From positions 41,640,739 through 41,704,738 of the forward strand of contig OX411559.1 in NCBI GenBank assembly GCA_948146395.1: a stretch of 64,000 nt of DNA. Reading direction: 5' to 3'. Shown here piece by piece: positions 1 through 17,035 of this stretch. The notes beneath the pieces were generated by a model. That model saw only the letters and a list, made by a program, of their open reading frames with translations. It did not search any database and was not told where the DNA came from. Both the position numbers and the translations under genes were made by a program. The first letter of the stretch is position 1. Each line of letters opens with the position of its first letter. The DNA is from Fragum whitleyi (Eukaryota > Mollusca > Bivalvia > Cardiida > Cardiidae).

Positions 1-484
1 CGATGAAATTGGTCGTCTGAATAACTGTCGGCAACACTCGAAAAATTAAAGAAAATGCAAAGCAGAGCATTAGTTGGAACACTTAATCAACACGATCATA
101 ATGCAACATTAAACCATTTCCATAATTTTCTGTTTTACAATTCATTATTCTATGGTAGCGTCCAGACTCTCAAAACCCCCTATTTATCTCAATACTGTTG
201 ATTTATATGAGATTTATTGTCCCTTCTTCAATGATTTAAGATGTAGAGTGTAGTAAAAATGGTCTTGGTCTTGGGCAATGACAAGTGTTTTCATTAAAAT
301 CAAAACATGGGAAAATTAATGACAAATTATAATATGCTTATTATCCGTGACCATCGGTTGACCAGGACCCTAGGTTAATAATGCATATTCAAGCTATAGT
401 AACGAGGGTTTATCACCCGACGATGTCAGGAACCGTTTTCAATGTAATTTTGAAACAAAATTTAAGTGTTTGAATCGGTTCACA
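1..484. other. No recognised feature
   Basis: AT-rich non-coding sequence. I see no gene, microsatellite or convincing inverted repeat before the AACTCGGCC array begins. Confidence 0.5.
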
Positions 485-1022
485 GTCAACTCGGCCTGCA
501 AATAACTCGGCCCGTTTACTCGGCCTGTCAACTCGGCCCGTCAACTCGGCCTGCTTTGTATTATGTATGACGATGCAATGTAAATATTTTGGATACCTTA
601 TGTGCTTTTTTGATAATTGATAAAAATTAATTAATAAATAATCACTCGTTAAAAGGGTCTTTAATAATAATAATCTTATCTTACTATTATTTGGCAATTG
701 TGTAAGTATAAGATAAAAAAGATATAATTAAATACATAATTCACCTTTTATTCAAATTTATTTTTCAAATAATTTTTTTCTAGGCACAAAAGAAGATGAC
801 GAGTTATATGCGTATTAAATATGAAGATCGTAGATTTTTGATCATCATTTGTGAATTCGCACCTCCTTTAAGCACATTGATTAACTATCTGATAAGTGTG
901 CTGATATATCCGTTTACTAGGCTAAACACTATATAAGTTATATACAGGCCGAGTTGACGGGTCGAGTTATACACAGGCCGAGTTTTACGTGGGCCGAGTT
1001 TTTAACAGGCCGAGTTGACAGG
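485..1022. mobile_element. Element bounded by inverted arrays of AACTCGGCC
   Basis: The left end (485-552) holds five copies of the motif ACTCGGCC spaced 12-17 bp apart. The right end (945-1022) holds the reverse complement GGCCGAGT four times, plus a variant. The outer motifs are GTCAACTCGGCC and GGCCGAGTTGAC. The 390 bp between are AT-rich and non-coding. Repeated inverted subterminal motifs are typical of non-autonomous DNA transposons, where they can act as transposase binding sites. No target duplication was identified, so the exact ends are uncertain. Confidence 0.5.
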
Positions 1023-2450
1023 ACACCTTTGAATCTACATGTACCCACAATATCTAGACATGGCATTTATTTCCGCGGAAATATCACTTCAAAGGAATCG
1101 CTTATTGGGCAAATTCTTTAGTGAAAAAGAAAAGTTCGTATATTAAACCGCGTAGGTTTCAAATATGGAACAAAAGTTTAGACCATATCCAGGCTCCGGA
1201 AATCTACGAGATTGGAGTCGACATCAAACTAAAGAGAGTTTATGCAGATAAATTCATTTAACCAGCCCCTATCGGCTGTTTATATTTGCATGAAAAGGTA
1301 AACTGAATTTCAAAATTTGGAGCCGTGGAACGAACGGCTTCTAAATTCAACGGTTGATGGAAGTTGAACGTTTCTCGTTTTATAGACGCAACTACTGTGT
1401 CATAAACAGGACGCAGAACGAGGCAAGACAAATGACAGTGCCTTTATTATGTTGACAAAATAGATGTTTTTATTCCTTTATGTTCAATAATTCAACTAAA
1501 CAAAACTCGCAACTAAAGCGTACGTCACTATTTAAAAACAAACACTGTCCGAGTTAGGCTGATGCCCGCCCCGCGTTCAGTCTTCAGAGTTCAAACACCT
1601 GCAGAGCTAGGCAACATTCCTCAAACGTTTCACGGACGTATTTATATTGAAGCTAGTGCAGGTGTTCGTCGGCATTTTTGATGTCTGCTCAATCTCGGTG
1701 AAATCTTTGAGTGACGTCATATTGAAATTGTGAACGGTTTCTCTTGATTTTATCGCGCCTTTAACCCTCGTATATTGTGATTAGGATTTAATGTATTAAC
1801 TGTACAGTAAGTTATTTTAATTTTAAAAGATTCAAAAAGATCGATGTCAGAGAAAGAATTCACCATTTATTTGATCGCGTAACAGCTGAACAATTTGAAT
1901 CAAGTTCAGTAAAATTACGCTTGATAATTTATGTACCGATGCAAAGTTGAGTAGTTTCAAAGAGAAAAACCCCAATGATCTAGAAAAAGGGAAATTCGGA
2001 AGCGGAGCTGCCATTCAACAACCTCGGACGATTAAAATATTCACGCGCGATCTGGACTACATGTATATTTCTTTTGTGAACATTTTGGCGGGAAGCGCGA
2101 GATTTCACTGTAAACAATCAAAATGTTTATGGATTCTCATACTCTGTTTCGTTCATGTGTCAATTGAAATTATCAGAAAAAGAAATGTTCGTCTTTTTGC
2201 AGATACATTGCTATTTATTGAGTAATTGAATGGTCAACGTCAACTAATAATTGTAGCTACTTCGAGAGTAATTCACAAACATGATCGGAATTTCCGCCGA
2301 CGATTGTGGACGTCGCGATTTTGTCAAACAGGGAAGGACGACGTACGTTATCAACACGATTGGACCGAGACCAGAAACGATCAAAATGCCTGGAAAATCA
2401 GTGTTAGACCGGTTCAATATTTATACCGGAGATCGGCGATTATCTTTCTT
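1023..2450. other. No recognised feature
   Basis: Non-coding sequence with only short chance ORFs. A TGACGTCA motif lies near 1713. No gene or repeat boundary could be placed. Confidence 0.4.
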
Positions 2451-2489
2451 CCTTTCTTTCTTTCTTTTCTTTTCTTTTCTTTTTTTTTG
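2448..2489. repeat. CTTT/T-rich microsatellite
   Basis: Imperfect CTTT repeats run into a poly-T tract. Chance ORFs crossing it are low-complexity and not coding. Confidence 0.7.
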
Positions 2490-3320
2490 TGACAAAAAAA
2501 TACAGGGTCGGAGGGAAAAAATAGGGTCGGTCGGACGACCGGAAACACACCTAATTTTTTTTTGGCCCTATAGAAGATATGCGTGACCAAAAGATATATC
2601 TTGCTGAATATTGCTATCTTCTATTCGAAACTGGGCAATACATCCCTTAAAATTTCGTTTTAAGCATAAACAAACATAAAAGATCGGTTATGCAACAATC
2701 AATACCAACGTCACCATGATGACGTCGGACTGACGTAATAATTTATCAGATGTCATCCACCCGTTTTTTTTAGCAATAACGAAGGTCATTTCCCTTTCAA
2801 ATATGAAAGGATATCTGCATTTGTTGTATTTATACGTCTTCAAACGGCAAACGGAAAATAACGTACCGTTCATTGATAGTTCAGTATTGTTCCCCGTACA
2901 TTCTGTACGTCGCGTAAAAAAACGACGTTTACAAATTTTAAGGGGTACCATTCTTGTAGATACGTTTATAAAAGAGACTCTTTTATTGTTTAGGAAATAT
3001 CTTCCTCTTTCCAACAACAGGGTAATTGCAATGTTGTTAAATTACGTCATATCAGGTTCGTTCTAACTACTAACGAATCATTTCGCAACGCTTCCTTTAA
3101 TCCATTATGTTCAGAAAAGGATATAAGACTTAAAAATGATGGTAAACAAAAGAATTAAATGGTCAAAGCTTTTATTGATGAGCACCAGTTAAAATCGATT
3201 AACGTCCGAAGGGACATTGATACATGTATTTAGATCTCCATCACACACAAGTTGGTTTGATAATTTGATCTACTGCCTAATCAAACTTAGGTGAACGTAT
3301 AAATTTCAACGATTAGCATA

Positions 3321-3383
3321 GAACAGAACAGAACAGAACATAAGTTTATTACAGACGTTGAGCATATAAGCTCATACTCCAAA
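3321..3383 (-). mobile_element. 63-bp retroposon 3' stub with (GTTCT)n tail
   Basis: The insert carries AATAAA on the minus strand followed by GTTCT repeats, seen on the plus strand as GAACA repeats from 3321. It is flanked by a perfect 12-bp direct repeat ACGATTAGCATA at 3309-3320 and 3384-3395. This marks a severely 5'-truncated non-LTR retroposon insertion of unknown family. Confidence 0.75.
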
Positions 3384-3397
3384 ACGATTAGCATATA

Positions 3398-4259
3398 TAC
3401 TGGCCAAAAGTCCTAACCGGCCACTTTAAAAATGACGATAACTTTTTTAAAAGTTCTAACATTTTAATGAAATTTTATGTGTGAATTTTTAAGCATAATG
3501 TACATGGATTTCCATTATGATTTACCAATAGTTATCAAATTTGGATGTGTAGTAAAGGAAAAGCTCAAAAAGCTCTAAATCTTAATAGAGCTCGGGATAT
3601 TACACTTTCAACAAACCAAAGTATGCAAATCGTTAGCTGCAACCCAGACCAAGAAAAAAATCAGAAAATATTGTCAATTTTGTGTGACCTTTGACTACAG
3701 GAAAAACAGAAAGAATAGGAAGCATGGTAAAATGGTGTTTAAATTCAACCGGTAAACCATTTTATCTAGCGATTATGCTCAAATATGGTCTGGTGTGAAA
3801 AAAACGATGTGTCAAACTGATTTTTTCACATATCCTACATTTTGTAGCTCAACGGGAATTATCAGTCTATATTTTATGCTTTTTTGAAAAAAACGTGTTT
3901 TAGGTGTTGTTTCTAGGAACCGTTTTTCTGCATACATAAGCGCTATCACTTTCTTCTAGGGTCATATGCCGCGCAGAATTGTCGAACATTTTCAGTTTTT
4001 TTTCCTAGTCTATGTTGCAGCTAACGACCCATGAAACAAAAATCGCTACATTGACAATATTTTGAGCTCTGTGTAAATTTAGAGCTTTTTGAGCTTTTCT
4101 AATGTTGCGCTTTAAATTCAATGAAATAACGGTAACTTTTCGCCAAAAACATCTGGAAAGTTGCTTAAAAATTCACATAGCAAATTTCACGAAAATCCAC
4201 ACACCACAGAAAAAATTATCTTTGTTTTTAAAGTGGCCGGTTAGAAGTTTTGACTAGTA
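3398..4259. mobile_element. Large foldback (palindromic) element, about 860 bp
   Basis: The two halves are inverted copies along most of their length. CTAACCGGCCACTTTAAAAA at the left end (from 3412) faces its complement near 4226-4246. Inner blocks also pair: AGCTCAAAAAGCTCTAAA near 3562 with its complement near 4077, and GTTAGCTGCAAC near 3632 with its complement near 4013. The arms have diverged by point changes. There is no transposase ORF, so it is non-autonomous or a dead inverted duplication. Confidence 0.7.
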
Positions 4260-4329
4260 TAGTATGTGTTCGAGATATAACAAAGGTTGGTAACAACCGT
4301 TTAAACATATTAATCATTTAAAAAAAATG

Positions 4330-4586
4330 CAAGGGGTAAAACGCCCCCTGGTTGTGTTTAGCCCCATACACGGGGGCGTTTTGCCCCGAGAGTGGGGAAA
4401 ACGCCACTTTTGAAATATTATTATTTTCATGAATATAATCTAGATGTGATTGCATAAGATCTAAAAAAAACTAATTCCATAATATCCGGCAAACTGAATT
4501 GTTTATCACAATCCACAAAACGACTCAATACCTTCATTCGTTTACAAAATGTTATCGAAAAGTCATTTTGGGGGCGTTTGGCCCCA
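4330..4586. repeat. GGGGCGTTTTGCCCC hairpin cluster
   Basis: Several short inverted motifs of the form GGGGCGTTTTGCCCC and AAAACGCC occur at 4332-4412, and another GGGGGCGTTTGGCCCC lies near 4570. No coding potential is seen. Confidence 0.45.
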
Positions 4587-4591
4587 CCCTA

Positions 4592-4640
4592 CCGTACTTT
4601 CGAAACGTTGCGGAACTTGTACGGGTCTACTACCTTAAAT
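4592..4640. mobile_element. Fragment of the GTTGCGGAA palindromic element
   Basis: This piece (CGAAACGTTGCGGAAC followed by a GGGTCTACTACCTTAA end) matches one arm of the elements at 49699-49861, 59524-59686 and 60995-61157. Only one arm is present. Confidence 0.5.
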
Positions 4641-4778
4641 AAGCTCTAAATATCTCTCTGATTGTAATCTTCGCAAGGCAAGGGTTCTCTATACCACGTT
4701 TTCCTTTCGAACGGAACAGAGTGATTAAAGTTGAACCGAGAGATAGACATTCGTTGCGATCAAAACCATTTTTAATAA

Positions 4779-4906
4779 TTCATTCATTCACTCATCCATT
4801 CATTCATTCATCCATATATTCATTCATTCATTCTTTCATTCATTCATTCATTCATTCATTCATTCATTCATTCATTCATTCATTCATTCATTCATTCATT
4901 TATTCA
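4779..4906. repeat. (CATT)n microsatellite
   Basis: CATT repeats run almost without interruption, with a few CATC and CATA variants at the left. A 62-residue ORF across it is an artefact of the 12-nt codon cycle. Confidence 0.9.
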
Positions 4907-5200
4907 TGAAAGGTGTCTTAATGATAATTTACTTGGAATAACTCTAATTGCCACAAATATGGCCCAAACTCTGTGAAACTTGGTTTAATGTAGAAATTAT
5001 CTTCTTAAAGACATCTGCTTTTTTACTTGATGTGATGTCCCGGTGATCTAAGAGACTCGGGTTAGAGATCTAGAACCATCATGGTCCTCTTGTAAATGAT
5101 AACGTATATGTAGAACTTTTTATTTTGCACAATATTAAATGATTGCAAAACGCAGTAGTACACCTTGTTTTTTAATCACATTACATTATGACCAGTTTTT

Positions 5201-5575
5201 CTTTAATGCTTTTCGGTGGTTTATCGTGAAATAACGGTAGATTATCAATTGACAATCTCACTCCAAAAGCAGTGAAAATGTCAAAAACTTCAGTCTTGTA
5301 CCCTGCATTTGTGAATTTCATCCTATCTGCCGTCATCTATGCGGGGCGAAATTAGTGACGTCACAATGAACGTTGCATAGCAAAATGACGCGCTTTACAA
5401 AAATTTGTCCTAGAAATTCCACATTTTGTCTCATTTAATGCATAAAAGATATAGAGTAATCGTTTGTTTTCGAGTAAGATCGCTAAATATTTCATTTCTT
5501 GGAAAATATAGCTTTTGTTGTTCATACAATGAAATATAAATCGATCTTACACTGAAACAAATGAATATCCTCTAT
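5201..5575 (+). mobile_element. CRE-bearing palindromic MITE, copy 1
   Basis: This is the first of nine copies of a roughly 400-bp family. It starts TTTAATGCTTTTCGGTGG, carries GTGACGTCAC near 5348, and ends in the hairpin arm AATCGATCTTACACTGAAAC. Here the hairpin loop between the two AAAGCTATATTTT arms is mostly lost. No ORF. Confidence 0.75.
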
Positions 5576-5755
5576 TTGACCTTTCGTTGATTTTGTTTTA
5601 CTCAACGTCATCCTGGTGATTGTGACGCCATATTAACCCAAGAGCGAAATGACGCCCTTCATTCCTGAATCCGTATTTTTTTCCCGAGTTCTCTTCGATA
5701 GATTCGGTTCCCGATTGATCAACGGATATCGCTGTCAGGGTTGGGAAAGCTATTC

Positions 5756-5761
5756 TTTATT
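5756..5761 (-). promoter_or_regulatory. Candidate polyadenylation signal of the nuclease gene
   Basis: AATAAA on the minus strand, about 240 nt downstream of the nuclease stop codon at 5998. It is the first such signal after the stop. Its use is inferred. Confidence 0.4.
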
Positions 5762-5997
5762 GATTCATAGCGACACAAGTTTTGTTACGAGTATAAAAAA
5801 GTACTTAACTGCAACTGAAAAGTTGGAAAATAGGATTTTATGCAATTCAAGAAATACAAGAATTAACAAAGACTTAAAAAACAATGCTTACAAAGTATTT
5901 ACAAGGAAATATTTAAATCTTAGACAAATTCTTAAAGGTCTAAATTAAATAAGTAAGATTATCTTCTCATAAAGGAACAGAGGTTAATATGAGAAAA

Positions 5998-11278
<5,281 letters not shown>

Positions 11279-11299
11279 AGCTACTCTTCCTGACTAACT

Positions 11300-11898
11300 C
11301 CGAGGCAGTTAGACAAATGAATTCCACGCCGCTCTTTAATTTATATCATTTTTGAAGTGCTATAATGTATATTGGTTAAACTGATGATTGTGATTCGTAA
11401 GTGTGAAACGAGGACCGCCTTTATCCCTCTAGTAAAGCCGTATTTCTCTGTTCATAAGTGCCTTTGAATAATTCGTGCCACTTCTTCACCGTCAACGTTA
11501 GCGATAACATAGCGTATGACATGCTGCAACACGGTTAATTCTAATATTAACGAGAATTTCATTTTTCATGTAAAAAAGACGATTGTTTTTCGGGGGAGGG
11601 GGATGGGGCAAACAAAAGTATTTCAAAGCTAATTGGTTGTGGAGACAAGATCAGAAAAATATTTTTTTGACAATTTACACGTCACCAATGTATAATCTGT
11701 TAAATATGTGTACATTTGGTAATAATCTAGAAACGCAGTAGTTATTGTTTAGATCATTCTGAGTATCACATTAAACCTTATTAGTTTATATATCCTGCAT
11801 TAACAAACAAAATTGATTCAAAAATAATTCAAATTTAAGCATTTGTTTGCAGACCTCTTTATTAGCTTTTCAGTAATATTTCAGAAGAAAATACTTTC
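11300..11898. other. Upstream flank of the nuclease gene, no feature recognised
   Basis: AT-rich sequence on the 5' side of the nuclease gene. I could not place a TATA box or start site with confidence. Confidence 0.35.
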
Positions 11899-12318
11899 TT
11901 TAATGCTTTTCGGTGGTTTATCGAGAAATAACGGTAGATTATCACTTGATAATCTCGCCGCAAAAGCAGTGAAATTATCAAAAATTTTTACCCTGCTTTT
12001 GTGCATTTAACCCTATCTGACGTCATCTATGCGGGGCAAAATAAGTGACGTCACAATGAACGTTGCATAGCAATCACGTGCAAAATGACGCGCTTTATGA
12101 AAAATTGTCCTAGAAATTTCACATTTTGTCTCTTTTTTGCATTAAAGAAATAGAATAATCGTTTGTTTTTCGTGTAAGATCGATTAATATTTCATTTCGT
12201 GAACAACAAAAGCTATATTTTCACTTGTGGCTCCACCACTCGTGAAAATATAGCTTTTGTTGTTCACTCAATGAAATATAAATCGATCTTACACTGAAAC
12301 AAACGATTATCCTCTATA
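11899..12318 (+). mobile_element. CRE-bearing palindromic MITE, copy 2 (most complete)
   Basis: It starts TTTAATGCTTTTCGGTGG and carries two TGACGTCA palindromes (near 12018 and 12049) and a CACGTG near 12075. The closing hairpin has arms AACAACAAAAGCTATATTTT and AAAATATAGCTTTTGTTGTT around ACTCGTGGCTCC-like sequence, within outer arms that end in AAACGATTAT. This copy is the best reference for the family. Confidence 0.8.
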
Positions 12319-12439
12319 TTCTTCCCTGTAAATTCCTCTCGTTCACGCTAATATCCATAGCAAGCGGGCTTTAAAGTGGCAAAAACCTTATGTTTTTTAA
12401 CTTGAATATTCGTAGAATAGGGGTGCTATTCCGGTCCTC

Positions 12440-13170
12440 AGAGCGTCGGCGCTGGCGTCGGCGTAGTGCTTTGGTTAATGTTGCACCTGTGTCAAATCTA
12501 CTAAGCTATTGCCTAGAAACTTTACACATGCTTCTGTGAACATACTATCAGCATCTAGATTAAGATTAGTTACTCTCATATTGAATTTAGTGCAATTTAA
12601 CCCTTTTCGGACTTGACAAATCTCGGTTAAGTTTTTACGTGCAACTGTTACATATCTGTTCTGTCTCTGTTTCTAGTAAAGCTATTATTTCTAAACTTTG
12701 CTCTGTAACTTTCGTGTCAGTCTCTAGATGAGGATTTATATTGAATTAAGTGGAAATTTAACCCTTTTCAGACTTAGAACTCTTGGTTAAAATTTTACGT
12801 GTAACTGATGTATACCTGTTATATCTCTGTTTCTACCAAAGCTAATTGCAATCTTTACCCATGCCTTTGTGACCAAAACATTAGCTTCCAGACAAAGACT
12901 GTTTTTTCTGATATTGCATTTAGTGAAATTTTAACCCTTTCAGACTTAGAAAATCTTGGTTAAATTTCACGTGCAACTGATGTGTATGTACCTCTTTTAA
13001 TACAAAAGCTATTGTTTTGAAACTTTCCAAATGATTTGTGACCATAATATGATCCTCTAGACAAAGATTCATTACTTTGATTTTTAATTAGGTGGAACTT
13101 TAACCCTTTTCGGACCTTCATATCAGCCCCTAGACAAAGGTTCCTCACTCTGATATTGAAATTCTTGGTA
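12440..13170. repeat. Diverged tandem repeat, about 160-bp unit, four to five units
   Basis: Each unit contains a GCTATT...AAACTTT block, a CTAGA...AAGATT block, then TTTAACCCTTTTCGGACTT and CTTGGTTAA...TTACGTGCAACTG. Units begin roughly at 12480, 12640, 12795, 12965 and 13085, the last one truncated. No coding frame persists. Confidence 0.6.
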
Positions 13171-13411
13171 TTTTCAATGTCCACATTAATTTGCTTTCAC
13201 TATCCAGCACTAGGATTATTCGAGCTTTGCTGTCCTCGGACAGCTCTTGTTTATTCATTTCATGACTTGAAACGATTAGAAGATAATGACCGGACGAAGA
13301 GGACATGCGTAATGCGGAATATCGCATTTCCGTGAGCGTGAAAATATCACGGACTTTAGTGCAATAATTCTGGGTCAATTTTAGTGAACGTTTACGTTCA
13401 CCAATGCACGA

Positions 13412-14332
13412 GGGTCATCCAAGAAATAGTGAGACTGGCTCTATTTCTCGAAAACTAATGAAGATATTAAAAACGAAATTTTACATGCATGTACATTATT
13501 TTCTCCTGCATTTATTTTTCACATCAACCGGTATGTTGATGACGTCACTAAGAATGACGTCATGGCCTTAACCATGGCCAGATAAATATCAAAATAACAG
13601 AAATGCTACGTCTTTTGTTTGTTTAATTTCAGAAAAGTGAAGAAGATGGAAACGCCGTTTTGCTATGAATATATTGCAGGAATACAGTACTTTCTCACTG
13701 TACCCTATTTTTACTGATTTTTTTTTTCATCTGTGGGAAAATTCAATTATAGCAAAAACTTCCTTTTTGCATGATTTTGATCACGAAGACATTAATTTTC
13801 AAAGATATATTTGCATTTTACAATTAAATTAAGATTTTGTTTATTAAAGACGCCATCTAATATCTTAAAGAAAGACATTTATGCAAGAACCTTTGTCAAA
13901 TCTTACGAGTACATCAATGTAGAAATGCATTCGGATATCCACCCATTTTTCAGAACGACATTGTCAGATAAAAGAAAGGTATTCGTTAAGAAATTTGACG
14001 TCATTTCTTTCAAAAATGATACAGCGATTATCTACCACTTAGATATAGTAACACAGAACATTTATCAGTGTAATTTTGGTCTAAAACCAAAACCATGTAG
14101 TTTAATATGAAGTTTTTTTTAAACAGTTAAAAATCCTAGGGCTAATGTGGCCATTACGACATAAGGCACCTCCTTATGTTGCCTAGCAACAAGGGGTCCA
14201 TGGAAAGTATGAAGGTAAGAGTCTGCCAAACACTGAAGGTGATGTTGCACTAAACATTGGTGGAACAATAATTTCATGTTTATGGATTAGTTGTGCATTG
14301 TAGCATAAGTCTCACTATCTATTGGATGACCC
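13412..14332. mobile_element. TIR element, 921 bp, non-autonomous
   Basis: The termini are GGGTCATCCAAGAAATAGTG and the inverse of the right end, with two mismatches over 25 bp (right end ...AGTCTCACTATCTATTGGATGACCC as read on the plus strand). The interior contains TGACGTCA sites near 13543 and 13555 and a 99-codon open frame at 13811-14110 with no recognisable transposase motif. Confidence 0.6.
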
Positions 14333-14835
14333 ACGTAACAACGTTAGGAACACCTCGAAGTTGTAAATAGCTTTGAAATAAATTAGTGCTAATTTAGGTT
14401 CAAATTAGTATTTTTGAAAGACTTCTCGTCGCAAGATCACTGCTTATTTGTGAATTGTGTGATACTAGAAGTCTTTATCACGTGTTTATTCCCCTTTTAA
14501 ATACAAACAGAAGTAAGTTTTTTTTTTAATCGGGCATATTGATGATCCGCCTTAGCATATCGAAGGCTTAGCGCAAGAACTTAGTAAGTATGTGTTTATA
14601 CACTGTTTAGACTCACAATATGTTTTCTTCTAAGCCCTTGATATTGCAAGTGCCTGTAGGGATTCGCCAGGAACATGTGTTTTAGTTTAGTTCATGACCT
14701 ATTTAACTGGTCCCCGTGTTTATACCGTATTTAACATTACACGTAGTAGCATTAGAAACGGTAACCAGTCTAGTGATATCCGTACACATCAAATGCGTTA
14801 CGATTCTTACCGAAGAAGATTCGCAAATAATCATA
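14333..14835. other. No recognised feature
   Basis: AT-rich spacer between two palindromic elements. Nothing identifiable. Confidence 0.35.
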
Positions 14836-15269
14836 CAGTGAACAATATCGTGAAATAGACGAGGTGAATGATTTGGAATGATTTAGGGATGAAGTTGAAT
14901 GAGTGTGTGGAGCGAGTTTTGAGTGAGTTTAATGGGAGGTAATCCAATGTCGCAGAATTTGTTCAGGATGAACAAAATTAACGATATTGATTACCTCCCT
15001 TTAATAAAATATGCATACAAGTTCTTTAGATAGCTTGATATTTCTTTAAGAACCTAATAGACTCATAAACTTTGAATTATGTCAGAGAAATCGCGATTTT
15101 TCTCTTTCCAATTTTTTTGAATGACGTTGCCGACTCTATAATTTTCAATGGGTTCGAGCGTTTTTGAATGGTTTGAGTGAGTGTTTGGAATGAATGAGTG
15201 GAGTGCTCATGTAGTGATATTGAATGGTTTTGATCGATATGAATGTCAATTTCACGATATAACTAACTG
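14836..15269. mobile_element. Foldback element with ATCGTGAAAT ends, copy 1
   Basis: It starts AACAATATCGTGAAATAGAC and ends CAATTTCACGATATAACTAA. Inner inverted blocks include GGGAGGTAATCCAATGTCG and GATTACCTCCCTTTAAT around a GTTCAGGATGAAC turn. Related copies are at 40271, 40736 and 50605. Non-coding. Confidence 0.65.
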
Positions 15270-15794
15270 TTTCTTGACACGTAAATTGAGCGGCAAAATT
15301 ACAAATCTTAAATTGAAATCACATAAGGTAAATTATGTTTGCAATCCATCAATATAATAACATTTATCAATTTCGTCTGTAGTTTAAATCTATTTACGAA
15401 AATAATTCCTGGGTAACCCTGCATCATTCTGGTATGGTTACATGCAAATCATACCTTTTATGAGCGGGAGTCAATTTCATATAGTTTATTTGGTTATATC
15501 TTTTTCTTAGACGCTATTTAAAGGATTATTGGATGTCAACCAAATCTCACAAGAAATATCTCAGGACACCCTTTAACAGAAGGAATATATGTTGGTTTTT
15601 TTAGATGAAAATCTCTCCATTTATGAGATAAGCTTGTTTCCATATATGAAAAATATTCAATCAAAATTTTCAAGAAATTATACTTGGGTGGCTTTTAATT
15701 GGTGTGACAAGAAAACATTATCCGTAGGAATACCTTGACATTATCGATTAGATATATAAATCATATAATGCCTATATTGAGTAGTTTTTCAACT
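15270..15794. other. No recognised feature
   Basis: AT-rich spacer, nothing identifiable. Confidence 0.35.
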
Positions 15795-16114
15795 TTATCT
15801 TATAACTATACATATATCCATGTGATAACATCCCTTATGATATTTTTTATGATATCACATAGTTATTTTTAGAACAATGATATAATATGGTTATTTCAAG
15901 AAACTTGCATTTCAGTTAGAAATATCGACGGAAACAAGACAAATAGAGGTTATAAGATAAAAAAATACGTACTCAGTGTATTGTATGAAAAAATATCTAA
16001 CTCGGTTGAGATAATTGATAATTGTCTCGGCAGAGCCTCGACAATAATCAATTCTCCCAACCTCGCTAGATATTTTTATTCATACAAAACACTAAGTACG
16101 TATTATATTTATCG
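15795..16114. mobile_element. AATTGATAATTGTC-family MITE, copy 4
   Basis: The leader ATCTTATAACTATACATATA is followed by the hairpin GATAATTGTCTCGGCAGAGC / CCTCGACAATAATCAATT, in the same orientation as copy 1. Confidence 0.75.
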
Positions 16115-17035
16115 ATGCGAACTTACTATGCGAACAATGACGTTCACCATCAGCACTTTCAGTGCTTTGATTAGTTAATTTGGCTTCTGATGGTACTAAG
16201 ATCAATACACTTGAAGAAAAGATAGATTTTTTTAATGGTTTCCGAACGCATATGAAAGATTTCGAGTTTATAATAATTTGATAACAAATCGCATTGAAAA
16301 ACTGCGTTTCGTTGTCAAAATATAATATGCATTATCTTACATAATTCGTTAATTTTTTTGTAAAGCCATATTTAGCGAGAACGGCGACCATCGCGACGAC
16401 ATGCTACCAACGTTACCTACGTTCGGAACTACCAACGTCACCTACGTTCGGAACTAAGCATTTCCATGGTTACGCCTAAATTATTTTCGAGGTCTTTTCT
16501 TAGAACCGACGAGAGATCCCGATTTGCGAATTGCCAAAATGATTAAAGCAATCATGAGTTAGTCATGATAGGTACTTAAATCTGGTGTCTGAACAGGAAA
16601 GATAGGCAGAACTTAAGCACGCAAGATACAATATCAGACATTTAAAGCGCGAATTATTCACATATCGTTTTCCTTCGTTAAAGTACCACTCGAAACTGTT
16701 GCATTTTGGGAATACGTTTTCCTAATATGTCAACAAACAGCTTGATTAGAATTTCCTATTTACAAGTTTATCGCTTGTGAATGTCGCCCACAGATTGTTA
16801 GCAGTTAAAGACCACGCCATTTTACAAGAAAACGCATATTTCTACTTGAATTACAGTCAAATTTAGAGTTTTTCTAATTTTCATTTTAAATGCAATTTTG
16901 AATCGGTCAAACAAAGATGCACAAGACAACCGCTTGTCGGAAGTCACATAACTGCGCCAATCGGCATTTCGTTTCAATATAGTGTTTGGTCTGTATACCG
17001 ATGGAAAAAATTTCATTTATTTGTCCCGTTTCCTT
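16115..17035. other. Mostly featureless; short tandem duplication at 16404-16455
   Basis: CCAACGTTACCTACGTTCGG occurs twice in tandem, with a small change, at about 16404-16455. The rest shows no gene or repeat boundary. Confidence 0.35.
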
